NCBI GenBank assembly: GCA_016192455.1
Contig: JACPUC010000001.1
Span: 186,001 to 250,000 of the forward strand
Length of the DNA: 64,000 bases
DNA from: Candidatus Tectimicrobiota bacterium
Lineage (GTDB): Bacteria; JACPUC01
Direction: 5' to 3'
Part shown: piece after piece, positions 34,287 through 41,965 of the stretch
Position numbering within the stretch: position 1 is the first letter of the stretch
How the letters are laid out: each line of letters starts with the position of its first letter
The notes under the pieces: generated by a model
Told to the model about the DNA's origin: nothing
Seen by the model: the letters and a program-made list of their open reading frames with translations, nothing else
Databases searched by the model: none
Position numbers and translations under genes: made by a program

Positions 34287-35027
34287 ATGGGACGTAAATA
34301 CAAGAATCCTCCGCTTCTTGAAGTTGTCTGTGAATTTCGCTTCGATCCAAATTCACCTTGGGATCTTGCTATTCCTGGTCTCATTTATGAAAAGCTACGC
34401 AACACCTTCCCCAAGAGAAGGCAGACTAAGTTATATGAAGGTGCTGTCTCCGCAGGACCCGAAGGTGTGCAACAGCAGATTAAGGAGAAAGAAGGCCTAC
34501 GATTTTTGCGAGAAGATGGGGCAGCGTTTCTTCAGTTGAGCCCCCATCTCCTGGAAGTTCATCATCTAAAACCCTATCCCACCTGGGAAGGCTTTCTACC
34601 TCTGATTGATAAGTCTATAAGAGTTTACATCGATATTGCTAGTCCTTCGAGGCTACAACGAATTGGATTGCGCTATATTAACCGGATTGATCTTCACGGA
34701 GTTGAGGTGAAATTGGAAGATAACTTTAATCTCTATCCATTCGTTGGTTCCCAGCTAGGGAATTTCGGTCACTTCTTTCTTGGACTCAAGATTCCCTTTG
34801 AACGTGGAAGAGATCTTCTTCAAATTCAGATGGCCATGTTGATGCCAGACAAGCCTGACGTCATCCCGATTCTGCTCGACCTGGATTATTTTCTCGCGCA
34901 ACCTGGCCAATTGAAGCTGGGGGATCAAATTGCTTGGCTAAATCAAGCGCATGAACAGATTGAACTTAAATTTGAAGGCTGTTTGAAGGACAGCCTGCGA
35001 GAACAGTTCGAGGAGGTAAAGAGTTAA
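34287..35027 (+). CDS. TIGR04255-like protein, first gene of the inserted cassette
   Basis: The 246-residue protein opens with K-N-P-P-L-L-E-V-V-C-E-F-R-F, the conserved N-terminus of the sporadically distributed TIGR04255 family. It continues with the family pattern of a strand ending in R-I-G-L-R-Y-I-N-R-I at about 127-136. There is no signal peptide or membrane helix. The biochemical role of the family is not established to my knowledge. It overlaps the next gene by one base (TAATG), implying translational coupling, and AGGAGG precedes that junction. AT-rich codons and patchy family distribution both suggest horizontal transfer. A defence, toxin-antitoxin or regulatory role is possible because of the HEPN-like partner. 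Confidence 0.72.
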   Translation: MGRKYKNPPLLEVVCEFRFDPNSPWDLAIPGLIYEKLRNTFPKRRQTKLYEGAVSAGPEGVQQQIKEKEGLRFLREDGAAFLQLSPHLLEVHHLKPYPTWEGFLPLIDKSIRVYIDIASPSRLQRIGLRYINRIDLHGVEVKLEDNFNLYPFVGSQLGNFGHFFLGLKIPFERGRDLLQIQMAMLMPDKPDVIPILLDLDYFLAQPGQLKLGDQIAWLNQAHEQIELKFEGCLKDSLREQFEEVKS

Positions 35028-35503
35028 TGGGCCTACTTGTTCCTGACCCAGCGATGACGGAAGAGGGGTTTTCATTCTCTCCACCGTCAGCCGCGAATTG
35101 GATCGACGAAACACGCTCTGTACAGGCCTCCACTTCCGAATCGCTCCAGCTCCCTAAAGACCCTTGGAGCGAGTCGGTTTGGATTAACTTGCTCAGATCG
35201 TTCTATCAGTTCAGTAATACCACTGACGTCATAACTTTCTTGATAGTGAATCCCTTTCTGATTGGGCTCCTACTTGATGCTACAGAACAAATTAGGGAAT
35301 GCGTCGGTCAGAATGTCGAGCTTGTGCTTAGGTTTGTTTCTGAACCAGAAGAAGATGATTCTGAGGAGCTTTTTGTGTTCATTATGACGGGACTTCCCGT
35401 AGAAGAAGCCCTGAAGCGTTTGAATGTTCTCCATGAGAAATGGTGGCTTGAAGCTTCCTCTCGTGGTCGTTGCTTACTAAACATCGGCTTGGGGTGGACA
35501 TAA
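35027..35503 (+). CDS. Conserved protein of unknown function, second gene of the cassette
   Basis: The 158-residue acidic protein has a disordered Ser/Pro-rich N-terminus (1-50) and a folded C-terminal part. The latter contains F-V-S-E-P-E-E-D-D-S-E-E-L-F-V-F-I and V-E-E-A-L-K-R-L, then E-K-W-W-L-E-A-S. The strand-then-helix pattern ending in W-W-L-E-A resembles small proteins that often precede HEPN-like genes, but I cannot name a family. It starts at ATG 35027 inside the stop region of the upstream gene, with AGGAGG 10 nt before. The stop is 2 nt before the HEPN-like gene. It might be an antitoxin-like partner; this is inference from position only. Confidence 0.68.
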   Translation: MGLLVPDPAMTEEGFSFSPPSAANWIDETRSVQASTSESLQLPKDPWSESVWINLLRSFYQFSNTTDVITFLIVNPFLIGLLLDATEQIRECVGQNVELVLRFVSEPEEDDSEELFVFIMTGLPVEEALKRLNVLHEKWWLEASSRGRCLLNIGLGWT

Positions 35504-35505
35504 GT

Positions 35506-35865
35506 ATGTTCGACTGGGGTAGCTATCTCATATTCGCCAAGGAGCTCGTGGAACGCCGCGATGAAGCCGCACAGCGATCCGCCGCCAGTCGAGCGTACTA
35601 TGCCGCCTTTTGTAAGGCGCGAAATCGCCTCCGACAAAAGGGAGTTATACATAAAGAAGACAGAATTGGTCATACGAGGCTCTGGAGGATCTACAGGGCG
35701 GATCCGGAATTCGCCACTCGTCGTATTGGGTTAAATGGTGATCATATGCATGAAATAAGAAAAGAGGTTGATTATGAAGACACAGTTGTCGACTTACCTT
35801 ATAAGGTTAAGCTAGAAATCCAGATGGCAGAGGAATTACTTGAACAGTTGCTTTCGCTTCCTTGA
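35506..35865 (+). CDS. HEPN-like domain protein, third gene of the cassette
   Basis: The 119-residue all-helical protein contains A-A-S-R-A-Y-Y-A-A-F at residues 27-35, the typical second helix of HEPN-domain proteins, and I-R-K-E-V-D-Y-E-D near 84-92 in the place of the usual L-R-N-x-A-D-Y. An R-x6-H pair (R73 to H80) is present, but it lies before the canonical position, so RNase activity is uncertain. HEPN proteins are commonly toxins paired with antitoxins or nucleotidyltransferases, or RNA-cleaving effectors. ATG 35506 is 2 nt after the preceding stop, so all three genes form one coupled operon. No nucleotidyltransferase is encoded here. Confidence 0.7.
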   Translation: MFDWGSYLIFAKELVERRDEAAQRSAASRAYYAAFCKARNRLRQKGVIHKEDRIGHTRLWRIYRADPEFATRRIGLNGDHMHEIRKEVDYEDTVVDLPYKVKLEIQMAEELLEQLLSLP

Positions 35866-35913
35866 AAGATAAAGGGCGGAAAAAGGTTATCAACTAGCCG
35901 AAGAAAGTCTGCA

Positions 35914-37680
35914 ATGGAAATAGCCCCAGCCTGTCAAGAAACCCAGTCCAACCCCATCGACCCCATCCTCCTGCCGGTGCTGCAGCGGCGGCTGCGTCTG
36001 ATCTGCGAGGAGATGGGCTACAGCCTGCTGCGCACCTGCCGCTCGCCGATCCTCAACCAGGCGCGCGACTTCGTCACCGGGCTGTTCGATCACCGCGGCC
36101 GCATGCTCGAGCAGTGCGACTACATCCCCGTGTTGGCCTTCGCCCTGCAACCGGTCTGCGCCCACCTTGTGGACTACTTCGGCGACGACCTCCACGAGGG
36201 GGACGTGATCATCCACAACGATGTCTATACGGGCGGCAACCAGATGGCCGACGTGGCCATCTTCAAGCCGATCTTCGTCGATGGCGAGCAGGTCGCCTGG
36301 GCCGCCTGCAAGGGGCACCAGGCGGACATCGGCGGGGCCCTGGCGGGGAGCTACAACCCGCAGGCGCGCGAGGTCTGGCAGGAGGCGCTGCGCATCCCGC
36401 CGGTGAAGCTCTACGACGCCGGGCGCCTGCGGCGCGACGTCTGGGACCTCATCTTCGCCAACATCCGCTTCGAGATCGTGCAGCACGACATCACGGCGGC
36501 CATCGGCGGCTGCACGGTGGGCGAGCGTGAGGTGATCAAGCTGGTGCGGCGCTACGGCCTCGCTGCCTTCCGCGCCCACGCCGAGGAGCTCTTCGCCTGG
36601 ACCGAGCGCATGATGCGCGCCGAGATCGGGCGCATCCCCGACGGCTCCTACATCGGCGAGAGCTTCATGAACGATGACGGCGTCACCGAGGGCTCCCGCT
36701 ACCGCATCGTCGTCACCGTCACCGTGCGGGGCGAGGAGATCACCTTCGACTACACCGGCACGGACGCGCAGGCGCCGGCCTTCACGAACTGCTCTTACGG
36801 CTCGGCGGCGGCGGCCACGCTGCTCACCTTCCTCATGCACGTCAACCCCGACCTGCCGCGCAACGCCGGCATGCTGCGCCCCATCCGCATCTCCATCCCG
36901 GAAGGCACCTTCCTCAACGCCCGCTATCCCGCCGCCACGACCTTCGGCAACCAGATCGCCGATCCGCACTCGGAGGCGATCTTACGGGCCCTGGCGCAGG
37001 CCATCCCGGAGCGCGTCACGGCGGCCTGGAACCGCCTGCTGGCGCCGCGCCTCACCGGCCGCGACCCGCGCACCGGCAAGGTCTACCACGACGTCCTCTT
37101 CCTGGCCCTGAAGGGCGGCTCCGGCGCCACCCACGGGGTGGACGGCTATGACCACATCGGCACCATCGGCTGCGCCGGCGGCATCCTGGCGCAGGACTAC
37201 GAGATGCTCGAATTGCAGGACCCCCTCTTCCTCCTCAAGCATGAGTACCTGCCCGACTCGGCCGGCGCCGGCGAGTGGCGCGGCGGCCTGGGGGTGGAGA
37301 CCGTGGTGCGGCTGGAGGGCGACGAGACGACGATCGTCGTCCATGGCGACGGCATGCGCGAGGGAGCCTTCGGGCTGTTCGGCGGCACGGCGGGCGCGCC
37401 CAACAAGTTGGAGGTGACGAGCCCCGACGGCGGCACGCGGCGGCCGCGCTGCAAGGACCTCCTCGAGCGCCTGCCGCGCGGCACCATTCTGCACCAGCGG
37501 CAAGGAGGCGGGGGCGGCTACGGCGACCCGCGCCGCCGGCCGGCGGAGCTGGTCCTCCAAGAGGCGCGCAACGGCGTCATCTCCGTGCGGCAGGCCCGCG
37601 AGCAGTACGGCGTGGTCATCGACCCCGCAAGCTGGAGCGTCGATGTCCAGGCGACCGCAGCCCTGCGCGGCGCCGGCTGA
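35914..37680 (+). CDS. hyuB: Hydantoinase/oxoprolinase subunit B
   Basis: The 588-residue protein matches HyuB: I-D-P-I-L-L-P-V-L-Q-R-R-L near the start, G-D-V-I-I-H-N-D-V-Y-T-G-G near residue 100 and G-H-Q-A-D-I-G-G near 135, the region with the likely metal-binding residues, and a Gly-rich C-terminus (G-G-G-G-G-Y-G-D-P). It is the catalytic partner of HyuA. ATG 35914 lacks a good ribosome-binding site, and the first 14 or so residues (M-E-I-A-P-A-C-Q-E-T-Q) precede the region usually conserved. Both fit displacement of the original start by the cassette upstream. The frame is otherwise complete. Confidence 0.9.
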   Translation: MEIAPACQETQSNPIDPILLPVLQRRLRLICEEMGYSLLRTCRSPILNQARDFVTGLFDHRGRMLEQCDYIPVLAFALQPVCAHLVDYFGDDLHEGDVIIHNDVYTGGNQMADVAIFKPIFVDGEQVAWAACKGHQADIGGALAGSYNPQAREVWQEALRIPPVKLYDAGRLRRDVWDLIFANIRFEIVQHDITAAIGGCTVGEREVIKLVRRYGLAAFRAHAEELFAWTERMMRAEIGRIPDGSYIGESFMNDDGVTEGSRYRIVVTVTVRGEEITFDYTGTDAQAPAFTNCSYGSAAAATLLTFLMHVNPDLPRNAGMLRPIRISIPEGTFLNARYPAATTFGNQIADPHSEAILRALAQAIPERVTAAWNRLLAPRLTGRDPRTGKVYHDVLFLALKGGSGATHGVDGYDHIGTIGCAGGILAQDYEMLELQDPLFLLKHEYLPDSAGAGEWRGGLGVETVVRLEGDETTIVVHGDGMREGAFGLFGGTAGAPNKLEVTSPDGGTRRPRCKDLLERLPRGTILHQRQGGGGGYGDPRRRPAELVLQEARNGVISVRQAREQYGVVIDPASWSVDVQATAALRGAG

Positions 37681-37808
37681 GGAGTGGACCGCGCACCGGC
37701 GCACGTGGCAAGCCCATGGCCGTGGGTTGCCGCGTCGCGCAGGAAACATCCGGTTGTGCAGAGAGGGCAGGCCTCGCGCCTAGCCCGAAACGATAGATAG
37801 GAGCGCAG

Positions 37809-40800
37809 ATGGGCCTCTACGTTGGCATCGATACCGGCGGCACGTTCACCGATTTCGTGGTGCTGGACGAGTCCGGCGCCGGGCAGGTGTTCAAGATTCA
37901 CAGCATCCCCGACAACCCCGCCCAGGCGGTGCTCGAGGGGCTGCGCCAGTTGGCCGTGCGGCGCGGCGCGACGCCGCGGGACTTCCTGGCCGCCGTTCAC
38001 CACCTCTTCCTCAGCACCACCATCAGCACCAACGCCGTCATCACCGGCGGCGGCGCGCGGGTGGGGCTGCTGACCACGAAGGGGTTCCGCGACCTCCTGG
38101 AGATGCGCCGCGGCTCGCGCGACAGCCTCTACGACAACAAGACGCCGCCGCCCCCGCCGCTGGTCCCCCGTTGCCTGCGCCTGCCGGTGGAGGAGCGCAT
38201 GGCAGACGACGGCAGCGTCGTCCTGCCCTTGCAACGTGAGGACGTGGCGCAGGCGGTGGCGACCCTCCAGCACGAAGCCGTGGAGGCCGTCGCCGTCGCC
38301 TACTTGCACTCCTACTGCAACCCGGCCCACGAGCGCGAAACCCTCACCCTCCTCGCCGAGCTCTGGCCCGAGGTGTTCGTTACGGCGTCGAGCGAGGTGG
38401 CGCCGGCCATCGGCATCTACGAGCGCACCTCGACGACGGTGCTGAACGCCTACTGCGGGCCGCTCGTCAAGGCGTTCCTCGCCGGCCTCGAGCTGACGCT
38501 GCGGGAGAACGGCTTCCAGGGACAGGCCTTCATCATGCAGTCGAACGGCGGCATGATCTCACCCACCCAGGCGGCCGCGTTCCCCGTGCGCACCGTCCTC
38601 TCCGGCCCTGCCGCGGGCGCCATGGCCGGCTGCGCCTGGTCGGCCAGGTTGGGGATGCGCAACTGCATCACCCTCGACATGGGGGGTACGAGCACGGACG
38701 TCTGCCTCATCGAGGAGGGCGATCCCCTGGTGACGACCGAGGCGGCGATCGGGCCGGGGCGCTACCGGTCGATTTTGCCGAGCCTCGATATCAAGACCAT
38801 CGGCGCCGGCGGCGGCAGCATCGCCTGGCTGGACGGCGGCAAGCTGCTGCATGTGGGGCCGCAGAGCGCCGGCGCCGTGCCGGGTCCCGTCTGCTACGGT
38901 CTGGGAGGCAGCCAGCCGACGGTGACCGACGCCAACCTCGTCCTCGGCTTCCTCAGCCCGGAGCACTTCTTCGGCGGCTCCCTGCGCCTTGATCGGCAGG
39001 CGGCGCGGCGGGCCATCGAGGAACAGATCGCGGCGCCCCTCGGCCTGGACGTGGAGACGGCGGCCTTCGGCATCACCACCCTGGCGAACACGAACATGGC
39101 CACGGCGGTCCGCGAGGTGTCGCTGGATCGCGGCTACGACCCGCGCGACTTCGCCCTCATCGTGGGCGGCGGCGCGGGGCCGCTGCACGCCTGCGCGGTG
39201 GCGAGCGAGATCGGCATCGAGACGGTGATCGTGCCGCGCGACGCCTCCGCCTTCAGCGCCCACGGCCTGCTGGCCACCGACCTGCGACACGACTTCGTGG
39301 CCACCTTCACGGGGCTGCTGGAACCGGCCAACGCCGCACCCCTCGCAGCGCTCTTCCGCGACCTCGAGCAGCGGGCGCGCACCGAGCTGCTGCGCGAGGG
39401 GGTGCCCGAGAGCGCGCTGCGCTTCACCCCCTTCCTCGACCTGCGCTACAAAGGGCAGTACCACGAAATCTGCATCCCCCTCGCGGCGGCGGACGTGGGC
39501 GCGGGGGACTTCGCCGGCACCCGAGCCACCTTCCATGCCCGCCACGACCAGCTTTACGGCTACGCCGTGAAGGAGGACCCGATCGAGGTGGTGAACCTGC
39601 GGCTTGCCGCGGTGGGCAAGCTCTCGCAGCCGGCCTGGCGCGACGAGCCGCGCCAGGGCGCCTCGGCCGAGGCGCGCCCCGGTCGCGGCGCCCGCGTCTA
39701 CCTCGGCGCCCAGGCGGGGTTCCGCACCGTCCCGGCGTACGAGGGCGAGGCGCTTGCCGCCGGCTTCAGCACGGCGGGACCGGCGTTGATCTACCACCCG
39801 TACACGACCATCCTCGTGCCCCCTGCCTTCACGGTGACCCTGGAGCCGCACGGCAACTACCGGCTGACGCGCCGGCAGGGCGCGGCGGAGCCGTCGCGCG
39901 CTCGCCAGGCTACGCGACAGACCACCGCGGCGGCCGCGGCGGCGGGCATCGACCCGATCCTCACGTCGGTCATCGGCAAGAACCTGGAGAGCATCGCCCA
40001 CGAGATGGGCATCGCCATGACGCGCACCACCAGCTCGCCCTTCTTCCAGGTGAAGGACATGTGCACCGCCATCCTCGACGAGCGCGGCCGCATCCTCTGC
40101 CAGAAGGAGTACCTCCCCCTCATGGCCTACACCTTCCCGACGATGCTCGAGGCGCTCCTGGAGTTCTTCGGGGAGGAGGTGGGGCCGGGCGACGTCTTCA
40201 TCACCAACGATGTCTTTTACGGCGGCAACCAGCTCCAGGATTTGGCTTTCTTCAAGCCCGTCTTCCTGGAAGGGGAGTTGCTCTTCTGGACGGCCACGAA
40301 GGGGCACCAGGTTGACTTGGGCGGGCCGATCCTCGGCGGCTACAATCCGCGGGCGCGCGAGGTCTGGCAGGAGACCCTGCGCATTCCGCCGCTGAAGGTC
40401 TACGAGCGCGGCGTGCTGCGCCGGGACGTGTGGAACTTCCTGATGGAGAACACCCGCCTGCCGCGCTTGGTGGGGCGCGATTTTCAGGCCATGATCGGCG
40501 GTTGCATCGTGGGGGAGCGGCGCCTCCACGTCCTGCTCGAGCGCTACGGCAAGGCCCGCCTGCGGGCCCACGTCGAAGCGCTCCTCGACTCCTCGGAGAC
40601 GATGACACGGGCCGCGATCGAGCGCCTGGCGGACGGCGTCTACCGCGCCGACGCCTCGACGCAGGACGACGGCCAGGACAAGGAGGCGGTCTACACCGCG
40701 CGCCTAGCGGCAATGGTCGACGGCAGCTCGATCACCTTCGACTTCAGCGGCAGCGACCCGCAGGCCCCCGGCTGGATCAACGGCGTCTATGCCACCTCCC

Positions 40801-41669
40801 TGTCGGCCACGGTCTCGACCTTCTTCATGTGCGTCGATCCGCTTATCCCGCGCAACGAGGGTTCCCTGCGGCCGGTGCGGGTGCGCGTCCCCGAGGGGAG
40901 CTTCCTGAACGCCCGCTACCCCGCCGCCACGGTGCGGGGGAACTTCACCTGCAACGACGTCATCGGCGACTGTGTCATGAAAGCACTGGCGCAGATGATG
41001 CCGGAGCGCGTCACCGCCTGCTGGGCGAGGTCGCTCACCTGCTCGATCGGCGGCCTGAACCCGCGCTCGCGGGAGACCTACTACGACGTCATGTTCATGT
41101 CCTACTGCGGCGGCGGCGGGGCCACGGAGGGCGCCGACGGCTGGAGCTACATCGGCATGCTCACCCTCGGCGGCGGTTTGACGGTGCAGGACCTCGAAAT
41201 CCATGAGCGCAGCCGGCCGCACGTCTTCCACGAGCTCGAGTACTGGCCCGACTCCGGCGGCGCCGGCTGCTGGCGCGGCGGGCTCGGGGCCCGCAGCCGC
41301 TTCACGGTGTCGGCGCCCAACCCCGAGATCATCATGCGCGGCGATACGGTGAACCAGTCCGACGGCCTGTTTGGGGGGCATGCCGGCAAGGCAGGGGAGT
41401 GCCGCATGGGGGATGCGTCGGGGGAGCTGGTCGCGGTGCCGGTGAACGAGCGGTACAACCCCAAGAGCGGCGTGCAGATCGAGTTTCGGTCTCCCGGCGG
41501 CGGCGGCTTCGGCGAGCCGCTGCGGCGCGATGCCGCCCTGGTTGCCGAGGACGTGCGCCACGGCTACGTCAGCCGGAGGGCGGCATTGGAGCTCTATGGC
41601 GTCGAGCTTCACACCGACGGCGGGCTGGATGTTGAAGCCACCGAACGCCGCCGCCAGGCAAGGAGATGA
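37809..41669 (+). CDS. Fused HyuA-HyuB hydantoinase/5-oxoprolinase
   Basis: The 1,286-residue protein joins a full HyuA domain (residues 1 to about 690, with G-I-D-T-G-G-T-F-T-D-F, D-M-G-G-T-S-T-D and G-A-G-G-G-S-I) to a full HyuB domain (about 712-1286, with I-T-N-D-V-F-Y-G-G and G-H-Q-V-D-L-G-G). An Ala/Arg/Thr linker of about 20 residues connects them. Eukaryotic and some bacterial 5-oxoprolinases have this architecture. AGGAGCG precedes ATG 37809. It lies 128 nt after hyuB and is probably cotranscribed. Its substrate may be 5-oxoproline, N-methylhydantoin or another cyclic amide. Both catalytic halves look intact. Confidence 0.9.
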   Translation: MGLYVGIDTGGTFTDFVVLDESGAGQVFKIHSIPDNPAQAVLEGLRQLAVRRGATPRDFLAAVHHLFLSTTISTNAVITGGGARVGLLTTKGFRDLLEMRRGSRDSLYDNKTPPPPPLVPRCLRLPVEERMADDGSVVLPLQREDVAQAVATLQHEAVEAVAVAYLHSYCNPAHERETLTLLAELWPEVFVTASSEVAPAIGIYERTSTTVLNAYCGPLVKAFLAGLELTLRENGFQGQAFIMQSNGGMISPTQAAAFPVRTVLSGPAAGAMAGCAWSARLGMRNCITLDMGGTSTDVCLIEEGDPLVTTEAAIGPGRYRSILPSLDIKTIGAGGGSIAWLDGGKLLHVGPQSAGAVPGPVCYGLGGSQPTVTDANLVLGFLSPEHFFGGSLRLDRQAARRAIEEQIAAPLGLDVETAAFGITTLANTNMATAVREVSLDRGYDPRDFALIVGGGAGPLHACAVASEIGIETVIVPRDASAFSAHGLLATDLRHDFVATFTGLLEPANAAPLAALFRDLEQRARTELLREGVPESALRFTPFLDLRYKGQYHEICIPLAAADVGAGDFAGTRATFHARHDQLYGYAVKEDPIEVVNLRLAAVGKLSQPAWRDEPRQGASAEARPGRGARVYLGAQAGFRTVPAYEGEALAAGFSTAGPALIYHPYTTILVPPAFTVTLEPHGNYRLTRRQGAAEPSRARQATRQTTAAAAAAGIDPILTSVIGKNLESIAHEMGIAMTRTTSSPFFQVKDMCTAILDERGRILCQKEYLPLMAYTFPTMLEALLEFFGEEVGPGDVFITNDVFYGGNQLQDLAFFKPVFLEGELLFWTATKGHQVDLGGPILGGYNPRAREVWQETLRIPPLKVYERGVLRRDVWNFLMENTRLPRLVGRDFQAMIGGCIVGERRLHVLLERYGKARLRAHVEALLDSSETMTRAAIERLADGVYRADASTQDDGQDKEAVYTARLAAMVDGSSITFDFSGSDPQAPGWINGVYATSLSATVSTFFMCVDPLIPRNEGSLRPVRVRVPEGSFLNARYPAATVRGNFTCNDVIGDCVMKALAQMMPERVTACWARSLTCSIGGLNPRSRETYYDVMFMSYCGGGGATEGADGWSYIGMLTLGGGLTVQDLEIHERSRPHVFHELEYWPDSGGAGCWRGGLGARSRFTVSAPNPEIIMRGDTVNQSDGLFGGHAGKAGECRMGDASGELVAVPVNERYNPKSGVQIEFRSPGGGGFGEPLRRDAALVAEDVRHGYVSRRAALELYGVELHTDGGLDVEATERRRQARR

Positions 41670-41965
41670 GGTCTCCCGCGCCCGCCGCGGCATCAAGAGC
41701 GGCACGGGGCGGCGCGAGGCGCCAGCCAGTATTGCGAGAGCACGGCCGAGCCTGGTATCATACGGGCCACCTCGCCGGAGCCGTCCGGCATGAGGGGGCG
41801 TTCCGCGCCGGAAGGAGAATCCTCGACCTTTCGCCAACGTTCATGGACCCCACTCTTTTCCCTACGCGCGGGGCAGGCTCGCCTCGGCATCACCTTCCGA
41901 GTAGGCAAAGCACCGATCTCGGCGATCCGGCACCGCGCCTGCACGCCGGCGCCCGCGGCGCCCGG

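Larger units (their letters stand above)
34175..35913 (+). mobile_element. Low-GC three-gene cassette inserted between hyuA and hyuB
   Basis: Base composition falls sharply at 34175 and recovers near 35925. Codon use inside is AT-rich, quite unlike the GC-rich hydantoinase genes on both sides. The cassette carries three tightly coupled genes and its own promoter candidate. Its edges share the ordered words TTATCA...AGTCTGC (34179-34184/34192-34198 and 35887-35892/35906-35912), a possible trace of insertion. No transposase or integrase is present. Confidence 0.6.
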
